Below, in pieces: positions 54,138-62,567 of a stretch of DNA of 64,000 nucleotides (positions are counted from its first letter, which is position 1; each line of letters opens with the position of its first letter). The notes under the pieces were generated by a model, which was not told the origin of the DNA, searched no databases, and was given only the letters and a program-made list of their open reading frames with translations. A program made the position numbers and the translations under genes. The DNA comes from Candidatus Saccharimonadota bacterium (GTDB lineage Bacteria > Patescibacteriota > Saccharimonadia > Saccharimonadales > Saccharimonadaceae). The stretch is from NCBI GenBank assembly GCA_905373835.1, contig CAJPUN010000004.1, positions 1 to 64,000 of the forward strand. The letters run 5' to 3'.

Positions 54138-54662
54138 ATGGCAGTCACCACCACCCCCATCACCCAGCACCTACGCCACCATGGCTATAGCATTACCGCA
54201 CCGCGCCTGGCAGTCCTGCGTGTGCTGCAGCAGGCCAACGAGCCGCTTAAGCGGGCCCATATCGCCGAGCGAGCCACCGCCGCACCGCCCGCAGGTAGCT
54301 CCCAGCCCGCAGCTGCTCTGCCACGCTGCAATCGCGCTAGCGTCTACCGGGCGCTGCAGGTGTTCGAGCGGATTGGCATTACCACCGTGCATATGCGTGG
54401 CTGGACGCCGTATATTAGCCTGGCAGAGCCCTTCCAGCCACACCACCACCATATTACCTGTACGATGTGTGGCGCGCACCAGGATGTGGCCACACCAGAG
54501 CTCGAGGCCGCCCTGCAAGCCGCCGCCAGGAGCCACGGCTATAGCTTGGGCCAGCACAGCGTCACGCTCAGCGGTATCTGCCCGCGCTGCCAGCATCGTG
54601 CCAGCGCCCATACGCATACACACGGGCACGCACACGGCGCCGGAGGAGGCAGCCCCCGCTAG
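54138..54662 (+). CDS. Fur-family metalloregulator, Zur-like, with His-rich tail
   Basis: 174 residues. N-terminal winged helix (ITAPRLAVLRVL..., RASVYRALQVFERIGI) with an extra ~18-residue Pro/Ala/Gln insertion. The dimerisation/metal domain has HHHHITCTMCG and CPRC, two Cys pairs for structural zinc. A His-rich tail (HTHTHGHAHG) follows. Probably a metal-dependent repressor of itself and the divergent operon; the His tail and nearby COG0523 gene point to zinc, as an inference. Start chosen at the ATG 10 nt after TATTAT. The end overlaps the convergent TerC gene by 4 nt. Confidence 0.92.
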   Translation: MAVTTTPITQHLRHHGYSITAPRLAVLRVLQQANEPLKRAHIAERATAAPPAGSSQPAAALPRCNRASVYRALQVFERIGITTVHMRGWTPYISLAEPFQPHHHHITCTMCGAHQDVATPELEAALQAAARSHGYSLGQHSVTLSGICPRCQHRASAHTHTHGHAHGAGGGSPR

Positions 54663-55723
54663 CCCTGCTGCGCCTGTTGCCGTCGGGCCAGCCGGCGCTT
54701 TTCGTACATGCTCGAGCAAATGGCCGTCACAATAAACACCAGGCCAATACTCCCGGTAACCCACTCTGGTGGCTCCACCTGGTAGAGCTTAATGTACATC
54801 ATTGCACCCAGGGCCATAATCGCCCAGTGGGCACCGTGCTCAAGGTAGCGGTACTGGGTGAGGGTGCCGGCCCGCATCAAGTACACCGTCAGCGCTCGCA
54901 CCCAAATTGCCCCCACACCCAGGCCCGCAATAATCAGCAGCAGGCTGGTGGTAATAGCAAAGGCCCCAATCACACCATCAAAGCTAAAGCTAGCATCTAG
55001 CACCTCAAGGTAGAGGAAGCTGGCAAAGGCCGCCCAGCCTACCTGGGCACCAGCCTGGTGCGCCGCGCCGTGCTCATCATCGTGGAAGAACGAGCCAAAC
55101 AGCTCTATACCAATATGCAGCAGAATCCCCAAAATACTCGATATCAGCACGATGGTCTGGTACTCCGGCGCCACTGTAAAGTACAGCGCCACCGCCACAC
55201 TCAGCATTAGGCAGATCTTGAGGTTTTCGAACCGCCCCGCCCGGGCCAGCCAGGATTCACCCTTAAGCCAGTGGGTGGTTTTGCGCCGATCCATAAAGTA
55301 GTGGATACCAATCATCAAGAGGAAGGCACCGCCAAAGGCATCAATCATCGGCGCGGCGTGGTGCAGCACCTGGCCGTAGCGGGCCGGGTCGTGTAGAGCG
55401 AGCTGCACCACATCGCCAAACCCCAGGTGGGCGGCAATCATCACAATCACAATCGGCAGCACAAACCGCACCACAAACACCGCGATGAATATCCCCACCG
55501 TCAGGAAGATCTTCTGCCAGAAGGGGCTTAGGGTTGCCAAGACGCGGCTATTGATGATGGCGTTATCGAAGCTGAAGGTCACCTCCAGCAGTACCAGGAT
55601 GGCAAACACCCACAAACCGCTCGTCCCCAAATGGCCAAAGACCGCTCCGCCCAGCAGCACCGTCAGTAGTGCCGAAAACCAAAAAATACGAAAAGGGTGA
55701 TGAGAATGCCAGAGATGTTTCAT
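54659..55723 (-). CDS. TerC-family membrane protein (DUF475 type)
   Basis: 354 residues with about nine membrane helices. Two acidic intramembrane motifs, EVTFSFDNAI and EVLDASFSFDGVIGAF, are the TerC hallmark and are thought to bind metal. The family exports metal such as manganese or helps metallate secreted proteins. -10 TATACT (55732-55737, minus) lies 8 nt before the ATG. Its place next to the metalloregulator suggests a shared metal-homeostasis role. Confidence 0.92.
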   Translation of the reverse strand: MKHLWHSHHPFRIFWFSALLTVLLGGAVFGHLGTSGLWVFAILVLLEVTFSFDNAIINSRVLATLSPFWQKIFLTVGIFIAVFVVRFVLPIVIVMIAAHLGFGDVVQLALHDPARYGQVLHHAAPMIDAFGGAFLLMIGIHYFMDRRKTTHWLKGESWLARAGRFENLKICLMLSVAVALYFTVAPEYQTIVLISSILGILLHIGIELFGSFFHDDEHGAAHQAGAQVGWAAFASFLYLEVLDASFSFDGVIGAFAITTSLLLIIAGLGVGAIWVRALTVYLMRAGTLTQYRYLEHGAHWAIMALGAMMYIKLYQVEPPEWVTGSIGLVFIVTAICSSMYEKRRLARRQQAQQG

Positions 55724-55764
55724 AGTGATTTAGTATAGCACAGAATAGGGCAGGGCTTCATCTT

Positions 55765-56976
55765 CTATGGCCTTCTAAGCCAATCTTCGCGAAAGACTGC
55801 ACCAAGGTCTATTATTACCCTCTTTGCCGACCACTCGTCTTCTGCTTGTAGGCTCGTAGACGCCTCTTGCGTCTCTGTGAGGCTCCCAAGATAGGCAATG
55901 CGCGGCTCATACGCACGTATCGTCTCTGGGTCATCTATAATGCCATACGCACTGAGCTCGGCAGCAGTGGCTGGCTGGGCTACTGCTTGCACCATCCCAA
56001 CAACCTTCATCTCGCCAGATGGAGTACGCACAACGACCACACCGCCCGACATACCGGGCAAAACGGCATCATCTAGCCCATCAACATCATTGGCATCCTT
56101 GGCCGACCGCTCAAGGCCCGAGATTACGGCCATCTTGCCATCAGCCCCGCGCTGCCCAGCAGGGAGAAGCACATCGACCTGCGGTGTGGCGATCGGTTGC
56201 CCCCACTCCACCGGCGCACCCGCAGGGAAGCCCACCGCAAAGAATGGCTGGCCAGCCTGTGTCGCTGCCGCTATCTCCTCATCTGTTGCAAGCTGGAGTG
56301 ATGAGCTATCTGGCAGCGCGTCACGCGGCCTCAGTGCCGCTACATCAGGCATGCCAGAGCTCCATTGACCTTCGGGCGGTGCTTCGCGATTATGGCAGCC
56401 TTTTTGTATCTTATGAGTCTGGCCATCCGTCGTGCGGAAGGTAATGTCTGTTTGGCGGATAGTATACTTATTCGACACCACATGGGCAGCCGTCATCACC
56501 ATAGGTGTGCCATCTGACATTGCTATGATGTAGCCACTGCCAGTGATATCCACGCTGCCCGCCTCCGCCATATTATGAGCGTGAGCTTCTATCTTGACGA
56601 TGGAGTGCTGCACTGCCTGCAAAGCCTCCTGCTTTTGCTGCTCCAGCGACTCGCGATCGCCCAGCGCTTCAGCTATGCCCACCGGTGAGCGCTGAGCTAC
56701 CGTCTCAGGCTGCGTGAGGTCAAGCGACGAAGATCGGCCAACTGCCATGCATGGCGGCAGTGGCTCATATGGCCGCTGCGCCTCGCGTTGAGCATGCTTG
56801 GCATAGACCACACCAGCCATTGGCATGCAGCCAATTGTTGCGCCTACCACTGCACTAATTACCTTTTTGCCAAAATTCTTTTTCTGCTCTCGCTGGAGTT
56901 GCAGACGCTCCATTCGCGTCCCGGGGCGAGGCGAACATGAATGAGAATTATGTTCTCGAACTGCCATTTCTGTCAT
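55765..56976 (-). CDS. Membrane-anchored trypsin-like serine protease
   Basis: 403 residues: basic cytoplasmic start, membrane segment (about 38-59), extracytoplasmic helical linker, then a chymotrypsin-fold domain. The apparent catalytic triad is His165 (TAAHVV), Asp211 (PDVAAL) and Ser310 (PGMSGG). No PDZ domain is visible, unlike HtrA. TATAAT (56986-56991, minus) lies 9 nt before the ATG. Target unknown; surface-protein processing is possible. Confidence 0.88.
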   Translation of the reverse strand: MTEMAVREHNSHSCSPRPGTRMERLQLQREQKKNFGKKVISAVVGATIGCMPMAGVVYAKHAQREAQRPYEPLPPCMAVGRSSSLDLTQPETVAQRSPVGIAEALGDRESLEQQKQEALQAVQHSIVKIEAHAHNMAEAGSVDITGSGYIIAMSDGTPMVMTAAHVVSNKYTIRQTDITFRTTDGQTHKIQKGCHNREAPPEGQWSSGMPDVAALRPRDALPDSSSLQLATDEEIAAATQAGQPFFAVGFPAGAPVEWGQPIATPQVDVLLPAGQRGADGKMAVISGLERSAKDANDVDGLDDAVLPGMSGGVVVVRTPSGEMKVVGMVQAVAQPATAAELSAYGIIDDPETIRAYEPRIAYLGSLTETQEASTSLQAEDEWSAKRVIIDLGAVFREDWLRRP

Positions 56977-57683
56977 GGTTTGGCCATTATAGCGCTTTGC
57001 GGGGGTAAATACAAATTCAGTTAAGGTGATTTATTATTTATATTTATCTCGGTACTGCACAAGCAGGGAGTTAACATCACACAGCTCTAGCACCTTACTA
57101 TGCATGCCAAGCACTTCTTACATATATCCCACTTGAATAAATAATAAGTTCACTGCGTAATAACAGAGAAAAATATGGTGAAAAGTATTGTTCGGCCATA
57201 GATTTTGTGTGCGCTGAGCTATACACGGACGCCCGATAAGAGCGCATGTCAATCATACAAAGTTTTGACTTGCACTCTTGCTTATCTGTGCAGTATGAGC
57301 GCTTGCACCCTCATAAGCCACGACACCGCTATAGCAGCTTTCTTCTTAATAGCTAACTCATTCTCATTATAATATTCCGTCTAGGGCTAAACCTCATCGG
57401 TGCAAAGGTGTTTTGTGCCACACCAGAGGGTATAGTAACGCAAGGGAAGGACTACTTATTGAATCTTCTGCACGCGAAAGCCTTACAATCTTTACGATGA
57501 TGACTATTAGCTCTGTCGACAGAGTAAAACCTACCAGGGTATTAGCCACTACCACAGATACCAGCTACCTTTGCCTTGATAGCACATGTCACAAACCAGA
57601 GCAATTCACAGCACCTTCGCACACCAAAGTAAATCAGCTTAGAATAACTAATGCGCGACTAGATCATCACCAACTCACCCCAA
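56977..57683. other. Long intergenic region, no supported gene
   Basis: About 700 nt. A 95-residue frame (57413-57700, GTG start) exists but runs into the terminator stem and has no ribosome-binding site or -10. I treat it as spurious. Confidence 0.4.
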
Positions 57684-57726
57684 CAAAAAAGCGCTCATAG
57701 TAAGGGTGGGCATCACTATGAGCGCT
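57684..57726 (-). terminator. Strong minus-strand terminator without an annotated gene
   Basis: AGCGCTCATAGT (57690-57701) and ACTATGAGCGCT (57715-57726): 12-bp perfect stem with, on the minus strand, TTTTTT. No minus-strand gene lies upstream (57727-57980). Confidence 0.8.
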
Positions 57727-57910
57727 TGGTTTGCCCTTCGTCCCACCCAATCAGGGTATACGTGATCTACTCACACATACGAGATCCGCTGGACAAAGGG
57801 GTTAGTAAGCACACAACCCTGTCTAACGGTGCTGCAGTGGAGGGTAGATAACTACAGCACAGATTGTGTGCAACCTAACACGTTACCTTCGTGAAAACAC
57901 TGGGGTAACT
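57727..57910 (-). ncRNA. Possible small RNA ending at the orphan terminator
   Basis: Inferred only from the terminator. A weak minus-strand promoter (TTCAAG at 57936-57941, 17 bp, TTTAAC at 57913-57918) would give a ~220-nt RNA divergent from dprA. Internal pairing was not worked out in full and no known RNA motif was found. Confidence 0.3.
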
Positions 57911-58016
57911 ATGTTAAAATAGGGGGTATAAGGTACTTGAACGAGCTTGCGCTCAATCAATCACTTATGATACTAGCACCCGCTTGACAAAATGTCAACA
58001 CTTTTCAGCACAAATC

Positions 58017-58895
58017 ATGCAACAGATCAATCACACCACACCACAAGCCCACCAATACCTCAATCCACTCTGCCATATTGCCAAGCCACCGCAGCAGATT
58101 CACTACCTCGGCACGCTACCCGAGGAACGTCGCCCGAGCGTGGCGATCGTTGGGTCGCGCCGGCCCACGCGCTACGGCCGGGAAGTGACGGAGCAGTTCG
58201 CCCGCGAGCTGACCCGCCAAGGGGTGATCATCATCAGTGGGCTCGCTCTTGGGATTGATAGCATTGCACACCAGGCCTGCGTGGCAGTGGGTGGCACGAC
58301 GATTGCTGTGCTGGGCAATGGCTTGCCGCGGATCTATCCAGCTAATCATACTGCGCTTGCGGGCGACATCGTGGCTAAGGGTGGGGCAGTGGTCTCGGAG
58401 CACTTGGCGGGGGATGGCTACCGCTTTGGCAGCTGGAGCTTCCTCGAGCGCAACCGCCTCGTCGCTGGCCTAGCTGACGTCGTCATTATCACCGAGGCGG
58501 CCGAGCGCAGTGGCACGCTCAACACTGCTGCCCACGCACTCGAGCAAGGCAAGGACGTCTTTGCGGTGCCAGGCAATATCACCAGCCCACTCTCGCAGGG
58601 CTGCAATAACCTCCTCAAGCAAGGCGCGTTGCCCGCCACCAGCCCAGCCGATATCCTTGCCGTCATGACCATCACACCGCCCCAGCGCCAGCAGAGCGAG
58701 AATGCCACTCTGCCGCTGGGTAGCACACCGCTCGAGGCTGCCATCATCAAGCTGCTACGCCAAGGCCTGCGCGACGGCGAAGAAATGCAGCGCCGCCTAG
58801 GCACACCCATCAGCGAGTTTACCATTGCACTGACAATGCTGGAGATTAACGGCGTTATCCGCTCACTTGGTGCCAACCAGTGGACATTGGCTTAG
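58017..58895 (+). CDS. dprA: DNA processing protein DprA
   Basis: 292 residues from the ATG at 58017; a TTG at 58031-33 nt upstream (57984) is an alternative. Rossmann-like DNA-binding core with VAIVGSRRPTRYG, ISGLALGIDSIAH, LGNGLPRIYP, SEHLAGDGYRFGSWSFLERNRLVAGL and ERSGTLNTAAHA. A C-terminal winged helix (about 225-292) follows. It loads RecA onto incoming single-stranded DNA in natural transformation. A perfect TTGACA-AAA-TGTCAA palindrome lies 19 nt before the ATG and may be a -35 and/or operator. Confidence 0.95.
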   Translation: MQQINHTTPQAHQYLNPLCHIAKPPQQIHYLGTLPEERRPSVAIVGSRRPTRYGREVTEQFARELTRQGVIIISGLALGIDSIAHQACVAVGGTTIAVLGNGLPRIYPANHTALAGDIVAKGGAVVSEHLAGDGYRFGSWSFLERNRLVAGLADVVIITEAAERSGTLNTAAHALEQGKDVFAVPGNITSPLSQGCNNLLKQGALPATSPADILAVMTITPPQRQQSENATLPLGSTPLEAAIIKLLRQGLRDGEEMQRRLGTPISEFTIALTMLEINGVIRSLGANQWTLA

Positions 58896-58919
58896 TATTA
58901 TGGTACAGTACCATATACT

Positions 58920-59630
58920 ATGGCAACAGCAGAGCAAACCCCAAGACGACGCGAATATCACATGAGAGATATTCCTACTGTGCCAAATGCCATCTCGGCT
59001 ACTGGGCTAGGGTTAGTAGCTGCTGGTGCTCAGAAATTTGACACTGCGACAAAGGAGAACGACAAAGCTGGCCAGATCATTGGCGCACTCATGATACTTG
59101 GTGGTCGTATATGCGACCTAACAGATGGCCCAACAGCACGACTCCTTGGCCAAGAGAGTGACGTTGGTGCAGGGGCTGATGCTGGATGCGACAAAGCGGC
59201 TATGGCTATTATTATTGCACTACTCGTCAAGCACAATATCATGCCCAAGCCAGTTTTGGCGACAATTGCCACTAAGAATGCCGTCAATGCTGGTGCGACC
59301 GTCTATCATGGCCTCACAAATGATGAAGCCTTCCGTACGCCAAAATCCGGCAAGTTCAGTATGGCAGCAGATAATATAGCAATTGCTGCCTATTTTCTCA
59401 AGTCGCTCGCTCCTGAAGGGAGCAAGCTTGAGCGTTGTGCTGGTGTAGCAGCACTAGGGTCAGTTGCTGTAGGTGCTGTCCTTGGTATTGCCGCTGCGAA
59501 GGATTATCTCACTGGCCACTATGCCAAAGCTAAAGACTACAGCAAATCTACCGAGTCTACCCCAACAACACACACCTCACCACGACGACCTCGCACCCGT
59601 ATGCGTCACAAACGCCGCGTGCGTGGGTGA
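58920..59630 (+). CDS. CDP-alcohol phosphatidyltransferase
   Basis: 236 residues. The complete family motif is visible: Asp66, Asp69-Gly70, Ala73-Arg74, Gly83, Asp87, Asp91 in the exact spacing D-x2-DG-x2-AR-x8-G-x3-D-x3-D. Several membrane helices surround it, and a basic C-terminal tail (RRPRTRMRHKRRVRG) ends it. It transfers phosphatidyl groups, as in PgsA-type phospholipid synthesis; the acceptor is unknown. TATACT directly abuts the ATG and TATTAT lies 18 nt upstream. Confidence 0.9.
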   Translation: MATAEQTPRRREYHMRDIPTVPNAISATGLGLVAAGAQKFDTATKENDKAGQIIGALMILGGRICDLTDGPTARLLGQESDVGAGADAGCDKAAMAIIIALLVKHNIMPKPVLATIATKNAVNAGATVYHGLTNDEAFRTPKSGKFSMAADNIAIAAYFLKSLAPEGSKLERCAGVAALGSVAVGAVLGIAAAKDYLTGHYAKAKDYSKSTESTPTTHTSPRRPRTRMRHKRRVRG

Positions 59631-59913
59631 TGCGATTGATGATTCGTGCAGCATTCTTTATCGATAGCCAGGCTTCTTATATATTTCCACACTATCAGCA
59701 ATACCCTTACCTATAGACCAGGGAGGGGGAGAGGGTATCCGAACTAACCTCCATATATTTTCTTGTGTGGTGAGTTGCCGGGAGAGTCGATAGTGGAGTG
59801 TTGCGGCTCAAGATGCACCCCATTTGCATTCCATTCTACTTTGCGGTATCATAGGCGCTTGATTAGATAGATTAATAGCAAGCATATAACTATAACAAGC
59901 GAGTAGATAATCA

Positions 59914-62289
59914 ATGAGCAAACACACACAACTAGTCATCGTCGAGAGCCCCGCCAAGGCCAAGACAATTGAGCGCTACCTGGGCGGGGAATATCAGGTG
60001 CTCTCGAGCGTAGGGCACATTCGCGCCATCCCCAAAAAGACCAAGGATGGACAACCGCCGATCGATATCAAAAACGACTTCAAGACCGTCTACGAGATCG
60101 ATCCAGACAAGAAGAAGGTCATCACCGAGCTCAAGAAGGCCGTGAAGGCGGTTGGAGCAGACAATGTGTGGCTCGCAACCGATGAAGACCGCGAAGGGGA
60201 GGCAATTGCCTGGCACCTGTGCGAAGTCCTTGGCCTAGACCCACAGCGCACCAAGCGCATCACGTTCCATGAGATTACCAAGCCCGCCATCGAGGCAGCC
60301 ATCAAACAACCTCGCACTGTAGATATGCAGCTCGTGGAGGCGCAGCAGGCACGGCAGATCCTCGACCGCATCGTGGGCTTCGAGCTGAGCCCTGTGGTGT
60401 GGCGCAAGGTGCCGGGTGGCAAATCAGCTGGCCGTGTGCAAAGCCCAGCGGTCCGCCTGCTTGTGGAGCGCGAGCGCGAGATTCGCGACTTTGCGAGTAG
60501 TGCACAGTTCCGCGTAACGGCGCATTTTGTCGTAGATGGCGAGGAGCTCAAGGCCGAGCTCAAGCAGCGCTTCGACAGCGAGCAAGCCGCCCACGACTTC
60601 TTGACGGGGCTGAGTGGTGCTCGTTTCACCGTCAGCAGCATTACCAAGACGCCCAGTACGCGCAACCCCGCTGCACCATTTACCACCAGTACCCTCCAGC
60701 AGGAGGCCAATAGCAAGCTCGGCATGGGCAGCCGCGCTACCATGGCGAGTGCCCAGAAGCTCTACCAAGAGGGGCTCATCACCTATATGCGTACCGATAG
60801 TGTCAATCTCAGCCGTCAGGCCATTGCCGCCAGCCGCACATACATTACTCAGCAGTTTGGCGCTGACTATTCGCACAGCCGCACCTTCGTCACGAAGTCA
60901 GCTGGTGCCCAAGAGGCTCACGAAGCTATCCGCCCGACCGACATCGCCCGCGAATCCGTCGCTGGCAGTAGCTACGATCAAAAGCTCTACGACCTCATCC
61001 GCCGGCGCACCCTAGCCAGCCAAATGGCCGCTGCGAAGCTAGAGAACACCACCATTACCATCAGCATCGACAGCACGCAGCTCGAAGCCGAGAAAACACT
61101 CATCTTTGAGGCAAAGGGTCAGACAGTGCTGTTTGATGGCTTTTTGCGCGTCTATGGCGGTAAGGATTCGACCATCCTGCCATCAGTCAGCCAGCACACC
61201 ACCCTTGAGCTCGCACAGGCTGAGGCGCGGCAGGTCTTTGCCCGCCCACCAGCGCGCTACACTGAGGGGACGCTCGTCAAGAAGCTTGAGGAGCTTGGCA
61301 TTGGCCGGCCTAGCACCTACGCCACCATCATGAACACCATCCAGACTCGTGGCTATGCCGAGCGAGGCGAGAGCGAGGGTGAACCACGCGATGTCATCGT
61401 CCTGGAGCGCAGCGGTGAGACACCGAGCGATAATACCCCTGTCGTCACTCGTCGCATCGTCCAAGAAAAAACTGGTGCTACCCGTGGCAAACTACTGCCC
61501 ACCCCAGCGGGCGAGCTAATCGCTGGCTTCTTGACGAACCATTTCGACCCCATCATCGACTATGGCTTTACCGCCCGCGTCGAGACCGACTTCGACAACA
61601 TCGCTGCCAGCAAGCTTGCGCGCAATGCCATGCTGCGCCAATTTTACGAGCCCTTCCACGAGCTCATCGAAAAATCTGGCGACATCGACCGCAGCACCGT
61701 CGGTGCGCACCGCGAGGTTGGCACCCACCCCAAGACTGGCAAGCCGATCTTTGCCCGCTTTGGACGTTTTGGGCCGATGCTACAGCTGGGCAGTAGCGAG
61801 GATAAGACAACTAAGCCACAGTTTGCGCCACTCCCCAAGGGTGAGCGCATCGAGACCGTCACGCTCGAGCAAGCTCTCAAGGCCTTCGAACTACCACGTA
61901 CTGTTGGCACCACTGAGGATGGTCAGACCATCAAGGCAAACGTTGGGCGCTTTGGGCCGTACATTCAGGTAGGCAAGCTCTACGTCAGCCTGAAGGAGCA
62001 TGACCCACGCGACATTACCGAAGCCGAGGCTCGCGTGCTCTACGCCGCCAAGCTCAAGGCCGAGGCAGAGAAGCACATCGCCGATTTTGGCGCTATCAAA
62101 ATCCTCAAGGGACGCTGGGGGCCATATGTGACTGACGGCAAGACCAACGCACGTATACCCAAGGATACTGATCCAACAACTCTGGATGAGGCGCAAGCCC
62201 GCGAAATCTTGGCCGCCGCACCACCCAAACGAAGCCGGCGCAAGACCGCAGCCCGCACCACCACCACACGCAAGAAGCGCACCGCCTAG
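59914..62289 (+). CDS. topA: DNA topoisomerase I
   Basis: 791 residues, type IA. N-terminal Toprim domain (LVIVESPAKAKTIERYLG, acidic ATDEDREGEAIAWH). The catalytic Tyr is in GLITYMRTDS. Three C-terminal Topo_C-like repeats (IFARFGRFGPMLQLG, VGRFGPYIQVG, KGRWGPYVTDG) and a Lys/Arg/Thr-rich tail follow. The Cys4 zinc ribbons of E. coli TopA are absent. It relaxes negative supercoils. A rho-independent terminator follows. Confidence 0.98.
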   Translation: MSKHTQLVIVESPAKAKTIERYLGGEYQVLSSVGHIRAIPKKTKDGQPPIDIKNDFKTVYEIDPDKKKVITELKKAVKAVGADNVWLATDEDREGEAIAWHLCEVLGLDPQRTKRITFHEITKPAIEAAIKQPRTVDMQLVEAQQARQILDRIVGFELSPVVWRKVPGGKSAGRVQSPAVRLLVEREREIRDFASSAQFRVTAHFVVDGEELKAELKQRFDSEQAAHDFLTGLSGARFTVSSITKTPSTRNPAAPFTTSTLQQEANSKLGMGSRATMASAQKLYQEGLITYMRTDSVNLSRQAIAASRTYITQQFGADYSHSRTFVTKSAGAQEAHEAIRPTDIARESVAGSSYDQKLYDLIRRRTLASQMAAAKLENTTITISIDSTQLEAEKTLIFEAKGQTVLFDGFLRVYGGKDSTILPSVSQHTTLELAQAEARQVFARPPARYTEGTLVKKLEELGIGRPSTYATIMNTIQTRGYAERGESEGEPRDVIVLERSGETPSDNTPVVTRRIVQEKTGATRGKLLPTPAGELIAGFLTNHFDPIIDYGFTARVETDFDNIAASKLARNAMLRQFYEPFHELIEKSGDIDRSTVGAHREVGTHPKTGKPIFARFGRFGPMLQLGSSEDKTTKPQFAPLPKGERIETVTLEQALKAFELPRTVGTTEDGQTIKANVGRFGPYIQVGKLYVSLKEHDPRDITEAEARVLYAAKLKAEAEKHIADFGAIKILKGRWGPYVTDGKTNARIPKDTDPTTLDEAQAREILAAAPPKRSRRKTAARTTTTRKKRTA

Positions 62290-62317
62290 CCCGGCGACCT
62301 CTCGTATACCAGCGGCT

Positions 62318-62351
62318 CCTCTGTACTGGCCGCTGGTTTTTCTATGTCAGC
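62318..62351 (+). terminator. Terminator of topA
   Basis: ACCAGCGGC (62318-62326) pairs with GCCGCTGGT (62339-62347), followed by a T run. Confidence 0.85.
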
Positions 62352-62452
62352 CCGCATTGCTGCGAGCCCGTCAACTGCCCCGTCATGCTCGCCACATCAC
62401 TTGCAAATGAAAAGCCTCAAAAAATTGTTTACCATAAGCGTAAAGTGTGTGC

Positions 62453-62545
62453 TATAATAGTTCTATGATGAAACGATTGACTTATATCACCTATTATTCT
62501 ATAATCAAATGTAAGAAGTGCGAGTGGGCATTTGCAAGCAACTGA
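62453..62545 (+). CDS. Leaderless 26-codon upstream ORF with CxxC
   Basis: TATAAT (62453-62458) is 6 nt before an ATG at 62465; the feature start includes the -10. The 26-codon peptide (MMKRLTYITYYSIIKCKKCEWAFASN in two pieces: MMKRLTYITYYS and IIKCKKCEW) has two Cys and ends in TGA. That TGA is 7-22 nt before the candidate starts of the next gene, with GAGAAGG between. A regulatory leader peptide is possible. Confidence 0.5.
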   Translation, partial: YNSSMMKRLTYITYYSIIKCKKCEWAFASN

Positions 62546-62567
62546 GAAGGAAATGGAGAACCGAATC

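Noticed and set aside
57413..57700. 95-residue plus-strand frame
   Set aside because: GTG start without ribosome-binding site; it reads into the minus-strand terminator stem.
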